Shown: piece after piece, positions 46,364 to 55,244 of the stretch
Numbering within the stretch: position 1 is the first letter of the stretch
Layout of the letters: every line of letters begins with the position of its first letter
Assembly: GCA_947627855.1 (NCBI GenBank)
Contig: CANQXR010000004.1
Coordinates: forward strand, 35,073 to 99,072
From: an uncultured Clostridia bacterium
GTDB lineage: Bacteria; Bacillota; Clostridia; Lachnospirales; CAG-274
Direction: 5' to 3'
Length of the DNA stretch: 64,000 nt
Notes under the pieces: generated by a model
Databases searched by the model: none
What the model was told of the DNA's origin: nothing
What the model saw: the letters and a program-made list of their open reading frames with translations, nothing else
Made by a program: the position numbers and the translations under genes

Positions 46364-47584
46364 ATGAAGGATAACAACGGCATACCGCATTATGAAGAAA
46401 CCGTAAACGAAAACCATGAAAGTACGGAATTTCTGCACAATGAGGACCATATTGAGTTTGTGGGGAATATTCTCGGTATGGTGTTTGAAAGCGAGGAGGA
46501 GGCTCTTGACGCTCTCAGCAGGATTTTCATAAACGGGAAAAGGCTCACGGATATAAATGACCTTGAGGAGGCAGTCAGGATAATAAGGGACGCTATGGCC
46601 GCAGGAGGCACAGATGCCGTTGAGGTGGAAGTAAACGGCAGCCCCAGACCCCTTGATTTTTCCGACTCAGACAATGAAAACAGCTTTCTGCTTTTCGGAG
46701 AGCCGGATAAGAAAAAGAAACACAAGAAAAAGCCGAAAAAGGAAGAAAACGAGCCGACCGCAGACAGCGAAAAGTCCGAAAAAGAAACCGAAGAGGAAGC
46801 CGAAAAGGAGCCTGAGAAACCTCAGCCGGAGGAGGACTTCAAGTCGGAGGACGTATATACATTTGCCGGTTTGGGGGAATTCAATCTCAACTTTGATTCA
46901 TACACAAAGGAAATTGCAGATGTCGGGGGCATAGCCGTGATAAGCAGGCTGAGCGGAATTCCTCTTTCGGGGAAGGGTGCCGACAAAGACAGTCTTGAAA
47001 GGGCAGCGGGCAGACTTTATGTAAACAGTGTTCCGGCGGCTGAGTTCTACGGCTTGGGAAACAAGGAAAGGCTTACGGAGGAGGACTATAACACCCTTGG
47101 CAGAAAAATCGCTGATACATTGAACGACACATTCATAGACGGCAAAAAGGGCAATTATGTTATGTTCAGAAAAGAGGGGGAGAACAGATTCAACGCCTTT
47201 ACAATGATACCCGACCCTGTTATGGACAAGGAGCCGGAAAAGGTGGAGCTGTACTCATCACTTCGGAGAGCATTTTCATCCAAGGAAAATATTGAAAAAA
47301 ACAGGACTGAATATGACAATTATGTAAACAATGCTATGCCTCAGTATAAAAGACAGCAGACACTTATGGAAATATCAAAAGAGGCTGAAATGGCTGCCAA
47401 TTCTATTATATCCGTAACCGGGGATAAAGTAAAAAGGGTGAATCTGAAAAGCCTTCAGGGCGAAAAGGGAGCAGATGCCCTGTCCCCCACCGCTCCTGCG
47501 CCAATCAAGGAAAAAAGCCTTGAAAAGGACCCGCAGCTTATGTCCTTTGGCAAAAAGAACAAATCACATTTCAATAATGACTAA
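46364..47584 (+). CDS. Cytoplasmic hydrophilic protein, last gene of the secretion-like operon
   Basis: A 406-residue soluble protein with no signal peptide. Residues 1-100 seem folded. A Lys/Glu-rich low-complexity linker (about 107-155) leads into a second predicted globular domain (about 160-330), then a C-terminal tail. No family recognised. Being soluble, modular and encoded at the end of a secretion-type operon, it may be a substrate, adaptor or regulator of the machine. The ATG follows GGGGG by seven bases; a TTG two codons earlier is less likely. Confidence 0.6.
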   Translation: MKDNNGIPHYEETVNENHESTEFLHNEDHIEFVGNILGMVFESEEEALDALSRIFINGKRLTDINDLEEAVRIIRDAMAAGGTDAVEVEVNGSPRPLDFSDSDNENSFLLFGEPDKKKKHKKKPKKEENEPTADSEKSEKETEEEAEKEPEKPQPEEDFKSEDVYTFAGLGEFNLNFDSYTKEIADVGGIAVISRLSGIPLSGKGADKDSLERAAGRLYVNSVPAAEFYGLGNKERLTEEDYNTLGRKIADTLNDTFIDGKKGNYVMFRKEGENRFNAFTMIPDPVMDKEPEKVELYSSLRRAFSSKENIEKNRTEYDNYVNNAMPQYKRQQTLMEISKEAEMAANSIISVTGDKVKRVNLKSLQGEKGADALSPTAPAPIKEKSLEKDPQLMSFGKKNKSHFNND

Positions 47585-47620
47585 AAAAAAACAGGGGCTT
47601 GCGCTCCTGTCTTTTTTTAT
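47583..47620. terminator. Bidirectional terminator between convergent operons
   Basis: Stem ACAGGGGC/GCTCCTGT with a TTGC loop, A8 before and T7 after, so it works on both strands. It closes the plus secretion operon and the minus signalling operon. Confidence 0.9.
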
Positions 47621-49665
47621 TCCTTCATATTCATTATGTATATTCCCGAAAACAGGAAAAACACGGCGAGCAGGCTCAGATTTACTCTTATGTTTCCCGA
47701 ATATAATATTACGCCGTATATGACGGGGGCGGCTATATTTCCCACGCCACTTATAAGGGCTGTTCCCGTGAGCATAAGGGCGCTGTCTGTTTCCCTTGCC
47801 TTTTTTATATTCATAAGTGCGCTTGTGACGGAGGGAGCGCCGCAGCCGTCAAAAAGTCCTGCCAGAAAAGAAGCTGCGAATATTGTCAATGCGTTTATGC
47901 TGGGTATTATTACGAGTACGGCCAGTGTTATTATAAGCAAGGACACGAAAGCGGCTGTTTTTCTTTTCATATTCCTTGCTTTTTTAAGGGCATATCCGCT
48001 TATGTAGTTGCCGGCTGCGCCGTATATCAGAAAGCCGTATGTGCTTACCATAGGCGACAGCCCCTTTAAATTAAGGGCGGCGGGCATAAATGCGACTATA
48101 TACATAAGTGCCACTGCTATAACACCCACAGAAAAAACCATATTCAGAAGCATAACGGGAGATTTGGCAAGCAGCGTCAGAAAAGAAGCATAGGAATATT
48201 TTTTTTCGCTGACATGGCTTGTCTGTACGCTTTTTATATATTCATAGGGCATAAACAAAAGGGCAATTATTATAATCACAAGCATAATTACCGCACTTAC
48301 CATATATACGCTGTTATAGCCGTGCTGAGCCGCCGTGATGCCGCCGAGAGAGCCGCCCACGGTTATTCCCGTAAGTACGCCTATGTTGAAATGTCCGTAG
48401 TTTACGCTTATGTCCTCCGGGGTTTTTGAGCATATGGATATAAGATAATTCATAAGATATTTGATAAGCCCCTGTGCTGCGCCAAGAAAAACAGAGCATA
48501 TTATGATTGTGTATATGTTTGTGAATATAAAGCATATAAAGGAGGGTATGACAGTTACCGTTCCCGTAAGAACAGCATAGCCCTTTATGCCTGTTTTTTT
48601 GAATATAATGGGGCTTACGGAGAGTACGGCAAGAAGCGCCGCAGCCTCAAGGGTTATGGGAAGAGATGCGCTCACCGAAACAGGCAGCCCCAGCACGGAT
48701 TCTCCCATTGAATTTATTATAACTGCACCGTAGGGCAGGCTTGTATAAACGGCAAGATAAACAAAAAATGAAATGAATCTTATAAGCGTGGGTATTGTGT
48801 TTATACTTCCGTTGTTTATCCACTCGGAGCTTATTCTGCCAAGGGGCATAAATTCCACAACTATCATAATACATATTATGAAAGCTGCCAGAAGGGACAG
48901 GAATATCCACAGGCAGGTTTTGTCCAGATATTTGTGGTTAATATTTACGTTCACATTGAAGCTTCCGTCAGAGGTGGAAAAGGCAGGTCTGCCGTCCTTG
49001 TCATATCCCATTGAAATGCTGTCTATAAGCTGAAATGCCGAAAATCTTGAGTTGAAGCTGTCCTCCATGGCGGCAATATCTTCGGCGTCAAGTCCCTTGT
49101 TATGGAAGGAATTCACATCTCTTGAAAGGTCATTCAGGGCGAGAGAAGCGATTTCATCTACTGTATTTCTGTAATGGGCAATGAGAAAGGGTGAGCCTAT
49201 GTGTGAAAAATATGATTTTTCGTATATAAGAAGAATATGCCCTATGCCGCTGTCGGTTTTAAAGGGCTGGGAAAAAATTCTTTTTCCCATTACGTCCGAA
49301 TAGCCGGTTTCCGCTCTGAGATAAGGCAGTGCGGCAAAGGCGGGGGCGAGCTTTTCGGCGGAAAGGTCGAAGTTTGCAGCCACAGGCTCGCCGCTGCTGT
49401 TGAGTATAACGGCGGAAATGTTATTCCTGTCAAAGAGGGCGGCTCTTTCCGCTTCGGCGTCAAGACCGTAATAGTTGTCTATGTCAAGTCCTGCCTTTAT
49501 GCCTGTTTCAAGCCTGTCGGCAATGACTTTTGTTCTGAAATTGAGATATTGCTCCCAGATTTCAAGACAACTGTTTCCTGCCGCCGCCGTGACAACGGTG
49601 TATGTAAAGATTGCAGATATAAGAATTATAAAAATATGAATTGCAAATACAAGCTTTTTTTTCAT
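47617..49665 (-). CDS. Extracellular-sensor / MFS-type transporter fusion
   Basis: A 682-residue protein. A first helix (about 4-26) is followed by a roughly 220-residue extracytoplasmic domain of Cache type (ISAVILNSSGEPVAANFDLS is a characteristic strand pair). About twelve helices fill residues 255-680 in a major-facilitator pattern with an internal repeat. Such a sensor fused to a transporter is unusual. It may sense or move a ligand shared with the lipoprotein gene upstream in the operon. The ATG at 49665, with AGGAAG five bases upstream, was chosen over an earlier start that overlaps the lipoprotein gene. Last gene of the operon. Confidence 0.7.
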   Translation of the reverse strand: MKKKLVFAIHIFIILISAIFTYTVVTAAAGNSCLEIWEQYLNFRTKVIADRLETGIKAGLDIDNYYGLDAEAERAALFDRNNISAVILNSSGEPVAANFDLSAEKLAPAFAALPYLRAETGYSDVMGKRIFSQPFKTDSGIGHILLIYEKSYFSHIGSPFLIAHYRNTVDEIASLALNDLSRDVNSFHNKGLDAEDIAAMEDSFNSRFSAFQLIDSISMGYDKDGRPAFSTSDGSFNVNVNINHKYLDKTCLWIFLSLLAAFIICIMIVVEFMPLGRISSEWINNGSINTIPTLIRFISFFVYLAVYTSLPYGAVIINSMGESVLGLPVSVSASLPITLEAAALLAVLSVSPIIFKKTGIKGYAVLTGTVTVIPSFICFIFTNIYTIIICSVFLGAAQGLIKYLMNYLISICSKTPEDISVNYGHFNIGVLTGITVGGSLGGITAAQHGYNSVYMVSAVIMLVIIIIALLFMPYEYIKSVQTSHVSEKKYSYASFLTLLAKSPVMLLNMVFSVGVIAVALMYIVAFMPAALNLKGLSPMVSTYGFLIYGAAGNYISGYALKKARNMKRKTAAFVSLLIITLAVLVIIPSINALTIFAASFLAGLFDGCGAPSVTSALMNIKKARETDSALMLTGTALISGVGNIAAPVIYGVILYSGNIRVNLSLLAVFFLFSGIYIMNMKE

Positions 49666-49690
49666 TATTCTTCCTTCACAGCGGATATAT

Positions 49691-50854
49691 TCAGTAATAT
49701 ACCTTATCCGCATATTTCAGAGTATCGTAGTCGAGGGTAATGTTAAGCTTATCCGCCGCAGTCTTATTGACGGAAATATGCAGGGGGGAGTCATATATCT
49801 GCGGCATTTCCTCACATCTCCTGCCGTTTGTTATGCCCTCAAGGGTATCTGCAAGAAACGCCGCATCTTCCCTTGGGTGGTATGTAACGGACATAAGGGG
49901 AGAGCCTTTTTTCGTAAATTCGTCTCCGGACTGACCAAACACGGGAATGCCCATTTCCATAAGCATATCGCATATTTCCTCTGCTCTTTCCTCATTATCT
50001 GTCATACTTGAATTTATCATAAAAGCGTCTATATCGTAATCCTCTGCAAGAGTAAGTATTTTAGCCTTGTATTCTCTGTAATATTCCTCGGAATCCTTGG
50101 CGGAAAAAGCATTATCGACCATTTTCAGTGCGCTTACGGAAATGCCCATATCCTTTGCGGCGTTTTCAAATTCCGCAAGTCCTGCGGCGGCTTCGTTGTA
50201 ATATACCATACCAAGATTTTTGAAGCTGTATATACTTCTGTAAAGCATAAGCTGATTTTTATAGCCGGAGGATTCTATATGCGCCCATAGGTTCCTTATG
50301 CCGGAGCGCTCGCTGTAATTTGTTATTCCTGCCGCAACAGGGTCAGTGCTGAAGGTTACGAGTACGGGTATTCTGCCCCTCGATATTTTCTTGCCGACCA
50401 GTCCGGGGTCGGTGCCTGTGCATATGAGTATGTCGATTTTGTTTTCCGAAATAAGGCTGTCAAGTCGGTCTTTATAGTCCTCATTGCCGCCCCTGTCTAT
50501 ATAGAGGAAGTCGGTAAACCCGATATAGCTGCCTGTGTCCTTTTCGGAAAGATAGTCTATAAGCTCCTCAAGGTTTGTATTTTCGGGAGAAAAGGGAAGC
50601 TCTTCGTCAAGCTCTATAAAGCCGTCACTGCGAAGCTTTTCAACGGCATAGTACATCAGCGCTCCCGGTGTATAATTGTTGTCGGAGCTGAGAACGCATA
50701 TTCTGAATTTTCCCCCATCGGGGCGTGTGACAGGCTCATATGTGTTTCTCTGCTGAGTGGCTATATATTTCTCCGCCGTGAGATAGGGATCATCTGTATT
50801 GCCGCAGCCGCATATGCCGCAGCACAGAATAAGCAGCAGCAATATTTTCTTCAT
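49691..50854 (-). CDS. Solute-binding lipoprotein (ABC_sub_bind, PF04392-type)
   Basis: A 387-residue lipoprotein with lipobox GICGCGN (Cys near 17). The Leu/Ile/Val-binding-type two-domain fold is suggested by FRICVLSSDNN, IDILICTGTDPG and LGMVYYNEAAAG, each beginning a beta-alpha unit, as in TrpX-like proteins. No permease or ATPase is nearby. Instead it lies between a HAMP-PP2C phosphatase and a sensor-MFS protein with start and stop abutting the phosphatase gene, so it may present a ligand to those sensors. Confidence 0.8.
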   Translation of the reverse strand: MKKILLLLILCCGICGCGNTDDPYLTAEKYIATQQRNTYEPVTRPDGGKFRICVLSSDNNYTPGALMYYAVEKLRSDGFIELDEELPFSPENTNLEELIDYLSEKDTGSYIGFTDFLYIDRGGNEDYKDRLDSLISENKIDILICTGTDPGLVGKKISRGRIPVLVTFSTDPVAAGITNYSERSGIRNLWAHIESSGYKNQLMLYRSIYSFKNLGMVYYNEAAAGLAEFENAAKDMGISVSALKMVDNAFSAKDSEEYYREYKAKILTLAEDYDIDAFMINSSMTDNEERAEEICDMLMEMGIPVFGQSGDEFTKKGSPLMSVTYHPREDAAFLADTLEGITNGRRCEEMPQIYDSPLHISVNKTAADKLNITLDYDTLKYADKVYY

Positions 50855-52873
50855 TTATCCCTCGCCTCCCGTATATTTAAGAACGAGCATTGTTATATCG
50901 TCCCAAAGCTCCTTGCCGCCATAGTGCCGCTTAAGGTCGTCATCTACGGCGTCAACAAGGGATTTTGCCGTATATTCTCCTGCGGTGACTTCCGAAACAA
51001 GCTTCAGAAATCTTTCGTTTGAATAGAATGTATTGTCTGCGCCCATGGCTTCGGGAACTCCGTCGGAATATATAAACACGCTTTCACCCTTTTTAAGGGT
51101 AATGGTTTCGTCCTTATATTTCATATCTTCAATGCAGCCCAAGGGCAGACCTACGTTCATATCGATAAAATGAGGTTCTTCGTCCGCAAGTATAGGTTTG
51201 TTGTGCCCTGCGTTGGCGTATGTGAGAACTCCCGTTGCCTTGTTGAACACGGCAAGAAAGGCTGTTACGAATATGGTTTCGTCATTGTTGTGGCAGAGTC
51301 TGTTGTTTATCTGTCTGAGAGTTTCCGCAGGACCTAAATTCATTTCACCGTAAATCTGTATGTTTATTTTTGTTCTTACGGATATGAATGAAGCCGGAAG
51401 TCCCTTGCCTGCCACATCGCCTACGAATACCAGAACATTGTTTTCGTCTATGTCAAAGGTGGCGTATACATCTCCCCCTACGAATTTCGCCGGCATCATA
51501 CGTGCGTATACATCGCAGAAGCTGTCCTTCGGAAAATCCGCACTCATGAGGGAAAGCTGTATTTTTGCGGCGGTTTCCATTTCGGCATTCACCTTTTCCT
51601 GTTCCGCCGTTATTTCCTTTATTTCCTCCAGATATTTCTTTGTATTTTCGGACATTTCATATATGGTGTGGGCAAGCAGTCCAACCTCGTCATCTGTGGT
51701 TATGTCGCTTATGTCAATATCCAGATTTCCCTTGCCGAAGTTTTCCACCTTTTTGCCCAGTGACATAAGGGGATTTACCACGGAGCGCCCGATTCTTCCC
51801 GATATTATCACAAAAAGCAGCAGAAGCGGCAGACATATGACAATATATATTACCATCATAACAATAAGCAGCTTTCCCGTGTGGCGGCGTATTATATTGT
51901 TGTTTGTTTCAAAACCTCTGCTGTAAGCGTTGACTGTTTCGTAAAGCTCGTCAAGCTGGAATTCAAAACACACCGTGAATTTTTTTTCGGGGAGGAGGAA
52001 TGATATCCAACAGTTGTTTCCGTCCATATATATTTCATCGGCAGTCTGCAGGTCAAATTTTTCCGCCGCCTTGTCGTAGTCGGCGCCCCCTGTGATTTTG
52101 TTGCCCTCGGAGTCCAAGAGATCCGTTTCCTTTATGGTTCTGAAATTGCTTCTGAGGAGAGAATCGCAAAGTGTGTTTATTTCCATACTGACTACGGAGA
52201 TGCCCTTGAACTCGCCGTTTACGATTATGGGGTGAACATAGTCTATTTTCTCCTTGCCTGTGACCGTGCCGTGTATTACGTCTGTCCAAAGGGGAGCCAT
52301 TGTTTTTTTACAGTCCACATACCACTTCTCCTTGCGGAGATCCTCATAGCTTTCGCCGTAGTTGTTGTTTGTTCCGTCAATGACAAGTCCCTTTTCGGTA
52401 ACAACGAATATGTCAAGCGCGTCAAGTTTATCCTCGTCATAGTCCGAATTTGTACTTATATATTCCCGCAGGTCTGATATATCGTCTATTTCGGCGATGG
52501 CTTCGGGAGTTTTTCCCTCGGCAAAGCCTACGCCGTAGGAAATATCCACATCGTCCTTGTAGTAGTCGGTGTAAAGCATTTCGGCAAAATATGCCGTGCT
52601 TTTTCCCAGCTTTTCGCACTCATCGAAGTTTTTTTCCACTACGTTTATACACGACTGTCCCAAGTCCTTGGCATAGCCGCCCATAGCGTCAAACAGAGCA
52701 TCGGAGGATTCCTGCTTGAAAGCTGAGTTGATTTTGTCGTTTTGGGAAAGTATTATCCTGTTCTGCGTAATCATAAGAGCCATTGATATGAGCATAAATA
52801 CCAGTGTAGTCAGAAACAGGGACAACACGAGGGTTTCCTGAATTTTATTGCCTATTGATTTCAATAATATCAC
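50855..52873 (-). CDS. Membrane sensor PP2C phosphatase (HAMP-SpoIIE type)
   Basis: A 672-residue transmembrane serine phosphatase. Helix 1 lies at about 17-37, an extracytoplasmic Cache-like domain runs to about 335, helix 2 is near 340-365, then HAMP, a short coiled coil, and a SpoIIE-type PP2C domain from about 440. Metal-binding and catalytic motifs FVGDVAGKG (near 482), YANAGHNKP (near 553) and FIYSDGVPEA (near 598) are intact. Such enzymes dephosphorylate STAS antagonists; the only STAS gene in view lies in the convergent secretion operon. GTG is taken as start; TTG at 52864 with AGGTGA is an alternative. It overlaps the formyltransferase-like gene. Confidence 0.9.
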   Translation of the reverse strand: MILLKSIGNKIQETLVLSLFLTTLVFMLISMALMITQNRIILSQNDKINSAFKQESSDALFDAMGGYAKDLGQSCINVVEKNFDECEKLGKSTAYFAEMLYTDYYKDDVDISYGVGFAEGKTPEAIAEIDDISDLREYISTNSDYDEDKLDALDIFVVTEKGLVIDGTNNNYGESYEDLRKEKWYVDCKKTMAPLWTDVIHGTVTGKEKIDYVHPIIVNGEFKGISVVSMEINTLCDSLLRSNFRTIKETDLLDSEGNKITGGADYDKAAEKFDLQTADEIYMDGNNCWISFLLPEKKFTVCFEFQLDELYETVNAYSRGFETNNNIIRRHTGKLLIVMMVIYIVICLPLLLLFVIISGRIGRSVVNPLMSLGKKVENFGKGNLDIDISDITTDDEVGLLAHTIYEMSENTKKYLEEIKEITAEQEKVNAEMETAAKIQLSLMSADFPKDSFCDVYARMMPAKFVGGDVYATFDIDENNVLVFVGDVAGKGLPASFISVRTKINIQIYGEMNLGPAETLRQINNRLCHNNDETIFVTAFLAVFNKATGVLTYANAGHNKPILADEEPHFIDMNVGLPLGCIEDMKYKDETITLKKGESVFIYSDGVPEAMGADNTFYSNERFLKLVSEVTAGEYTAKSLVDAVDDDLKRHYGGKELWDDITMLVLKYTGGEG

Positions 52874-53714
52874 CTGCCGTAATATTTCCGTTTAGGTCGG
52901 TTGCCTTTTTGAATGCAAGAGTCAGTTTAAAGCCGCTGTGGCAGTATATTACATATTTTCCGTCAAAGCTCAGGCTCTCTTCGGAGGAGGCTTCGGCGGA
53001 AATTATTCTGTTTACATAGAGGCGTTTGTTTTCACACAGGAAAAAAGCGCCGCTGTGCATGGCTCTTGCCCTTATTTTTCTGTCTATGTCGGAGGGACTG
53101 TCGGAAGGGGTTATTTCGTAGTCTGAAAATGTCATTGTGGGGCGGTAGTCGCCCTGCCTGACAGTATATTTTATGCCCTTTTCGCCCATAAGATATCTGT
53201 AAAGTCCGTCAAGAAGAAATGGTATCATATCCTCCGCCATATTCAAAACTTCGGCGGCGTTTTCCTTTCCCTCAAGCTCTACCTCTGCGTCCTCTATTAT
53301 CTCTCCGAGGTCTATCTGACTGTTTACCTTGTGCAGACATATTCTTGTTTTTCTCTCACCGAGGAGAACGCTCCACAGGTGGGGCTGATGACCTCTGTTT
53401 GTGCGCAGATCTCCCGGATGTATATTGTAAAAATCCATATGTGAAAGAATTTCATCGGTGAGAATAAAGGGGCAGGCATTCATAACGAAACACCTTACGT
53501 CATTTATGGACTTTATTCTGTCCGAAAGCTCCCTTTTTGTGTCTATTATTTCAAGAGTTACACGAGCCTTATATTTTTCCGCCGCTTCAAGGACATCGGA
53601 GCAGAGCCTTGACCGTGGAGCAAGGAAGTATTTCACATTAAACCTGTCGTCCGCCATAAGCGCATCTATTGCCCTTGTGCCATAGCCTAAAAAGCCAACG
53701 TCAATTTTTTTCAT
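52845..53714 (-). CDS. Formyltransferase-fold protein (methionyl-tRNA formyltransferase-like, other substrate)
   Basis: A 289-residue protein of the formyl-transferase superfamily. It begins VGFLGYGTRAIDAL, then has FVMNACPFIL, the NIHPGDLRTNRG motif carrying the Asn-x-His pair, and a QIDLGEII segment carrying the catalytic Asp. A C-terminal OB-like region ends in GDIIEINR. True Fmt has a different SLLP loop, so this is likely a relative acting on a sugar nucleotide, amino acid or other amine. Its presence in a signal-transduction operon is unexplained. The start at 53714 was chosen because it aligns with the family's N-terminal strand. Confidence 0.75.
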   Translation of the reverse strand: MKKIDVGFLGYGTRAIDALMADDRFNVKYFLAPRSRLCSDVLEAAEKYKARVTLEIIDTKRELSDRIKSINDVRCFVMNACPFILTDEILSHMDFYNIHPGDLRTNRGHQPHLWSVLLGERKTRICLHKVNSQIDLGEIIEDAEVELEGKENAAEVLNMAEDMIPFLLDGLYRYLMGEKGIKYTVRQGDYRPTMTFSDYEITPSDSPSDIDRKIRARAMHSGAFFLCENKRLYVNRIISAEASSEESLSFDGKYVIYCHSGFKLTLAFKKATDLNGNITAGDIIEINRQ

Positions 53715-53722
53715 ATTTATCC

Positions 53723-54437
53723 CTACCCTAAAGAATTCATATATCTTATGAATTTGCGCTGGAAGCTGTCGCAGTATTTTCTGCCTATGGGCAGAACAGT
53801 GCCGTTGTTGAGATAGATTTCGTTTCTTTTGAATTCGTCTATATATCTCAGGTTTACTATATAGCTGTTGTGACATCTGCAAAAAAACTCTCCCGGCAGC
53901 ATTTGTTCTATTCCGGTCATTGTCTGACGGAAAGCCGCCTTTCCCTTGTCTGTGTGTATGTAAAGGTTGTGACCCATTATTTCTATGTATATAATGTCGT
54001 TTGTGTTTATTGTATGAGATTTGTTTTTAAAGCTTAAGAGAAGCTGTGTCGAGCTGTGGTTTATACGCAGATCCGCTGAAATTGCCGTGTACATCATATT
54101 GAAGTCAACGGGCTTTATAAGAAAGTGTATGGGCTGTATGCTGTATCCGTCCTTCAGATATGTTTCGTGAGAGCTTACGAAAATTATGCTCGTCATATCG
54201 TTTCTCTTTCTCATTTCCTGCGCAATAGTTATACCGTTTTTGTCCTTAAGCTCTATATCGAGTATAATAAGGTCAAATCTGCTTGGTGGGGGGGGCTATT
54301 GCGTCCTCCAGAGCCTGTCCGCTGTCGTAGGGGGTTATGGAGTATTCTATGCCCTTCAGATCAAGAACCTCCCCACAAATACGGCACAGGTCATCTCTTA
54401 TGATATTTTCATCATCGCATATTGCCACTCTGTACAT
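53723..54437 (-). pseudogene. LytTR response regulator copy A, frameshifted at a G8 tract
   Basis: Second of two tandem, nearly identical response regulators. The receiver begins MYRVAICDDENIIRDDLC, and the LytTR DNA-binding domain (FFCRCHNSYIVNLRYID) is intact. Between them, a run of eight G (plus strand 54288-54295) shifts the frame; seven would restore reading into FDLIILDIELKDKNG with the phospho-acceptor Asp. The intact copy B has GSGGN at this point. Without the shift only a C-terminal fragment starting at 54214 is translatable. The change could be a sequencing error or a slipped-strand (phase-variable) site. Confidence 0.82.
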
Positions 54438-54516
54438 AAGAATTCATCTCCGTTTTATTTCTTTTTTTGAACTGACCGGTATGTTTTTCGGAAATGTCTG
54501 AAAAACATACTTATCC

Positions 54517-55227
54517 CTATCCTAAGGAATTCATATATCTTATGAATTTATGCTGAAAGCTGTCGCAGTATTTTCTGCCTATGGGCAGAACAGTGCCGTT
54601 GTTGAGATAGATTTCGCTTTTTGTGAATTCGTCTATATATCTCAGATTTACTATATAGCTGTTGTGACATCTGCAAAAAAATTCTCCCGGCAGCATTTGT
54701 TCTATCCCGGTCATTGTCTGACGGAAAGCCGCCTTTCCCTTGTCTGTGTGTATATAAAGGTTGTGCCCCATTATTTCTATGTATATAATGTCGTTTGTGT
54801 TTATTGTATGAGATTTGTTTTTAAAGCTTAAGAGAAGTTGTGTCGAGCTGTGGTTTATACGCAGGTCTGCCGAAATTGCCGTGTACATCATATTGAAGTC
54901 AACGGGCTTTACAAGAAAGTGTATGGGCTGTATGCTGTATCCGTCCTTCAGATATATTTCGTGGGAGCTTACGAAAATTATGCTCGTCATATCGTTTTTC
55001 TTTCTCATTTCCTGTGCGATAGCTATGCCGTTTTTGTCCTTAAGCTCTATATCGAGTATAATCAGGTCAAAATTTCCGCCGGAGCCTATTGCGTCATCCA
55101 AAGCCGTTCCGCTGTTATAGGGGGTTATGGAGTATTCTATGCCCTTCAGATCAAGAACCTCCGTACAAATACGGCACAGGTCATCTCTTATGATATTTTC
55201 ATCATCGCATATTGCCACTCTGTACAT
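54517..55227 (-). CDS. LytTR-family response regulator copy B
   Basis: A 236-residue AgrA/LytR-type transcription factor. The receiver has the acidic pair in AICDDEN, phospho-acceptor Asp in LIILDIELKDKNG (near 55), the conserved SSHE segment and Lys in HFLVKPVDF. The LytTR domain spans about 140-235. It probably binds paired 9-bp boxes with a 21-bp period, candidates for which occur at three promoters in the window. The second ATG (55227) is taken as start because copy A keeps only that one; an ATG two codons upstream is possible. The kinase gene lies directly upstream. Confidence 0.92.
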   Translation of the reverse strand: MYRVAICDDENIIRDDLCRICTEVLDLKGIEYSITPYNSGTALDDAIGSGGNFDLIILDIELKDKNGIAIAQEMRKKNDMTSIIFVSSHEIYLKDGYSIQPIHFLVKPVDFNMMYTAISADLRINHSSTQLLLSFKNKSHTINTNDIIYIEIMGHNLYIHTDKGKAAFRQTMTGIEQMLPGEFFCRCHNSYIVNLRYIDEFTKSEIYLNNGTVLPIGRKYCDSFQHKFIRYMNSLG

Positions 55228-55244
55228 AAGCATTCATCTCCGTT

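Noticed and set aside
20070..47584. Integrative conjugative element
   Set aside because: No relaxase, integrase, excisionase, replication gene or att-like repeat was found, and the block is flanked by ordinary chromosomal genes. Genes just outside the window cannot be excluded.
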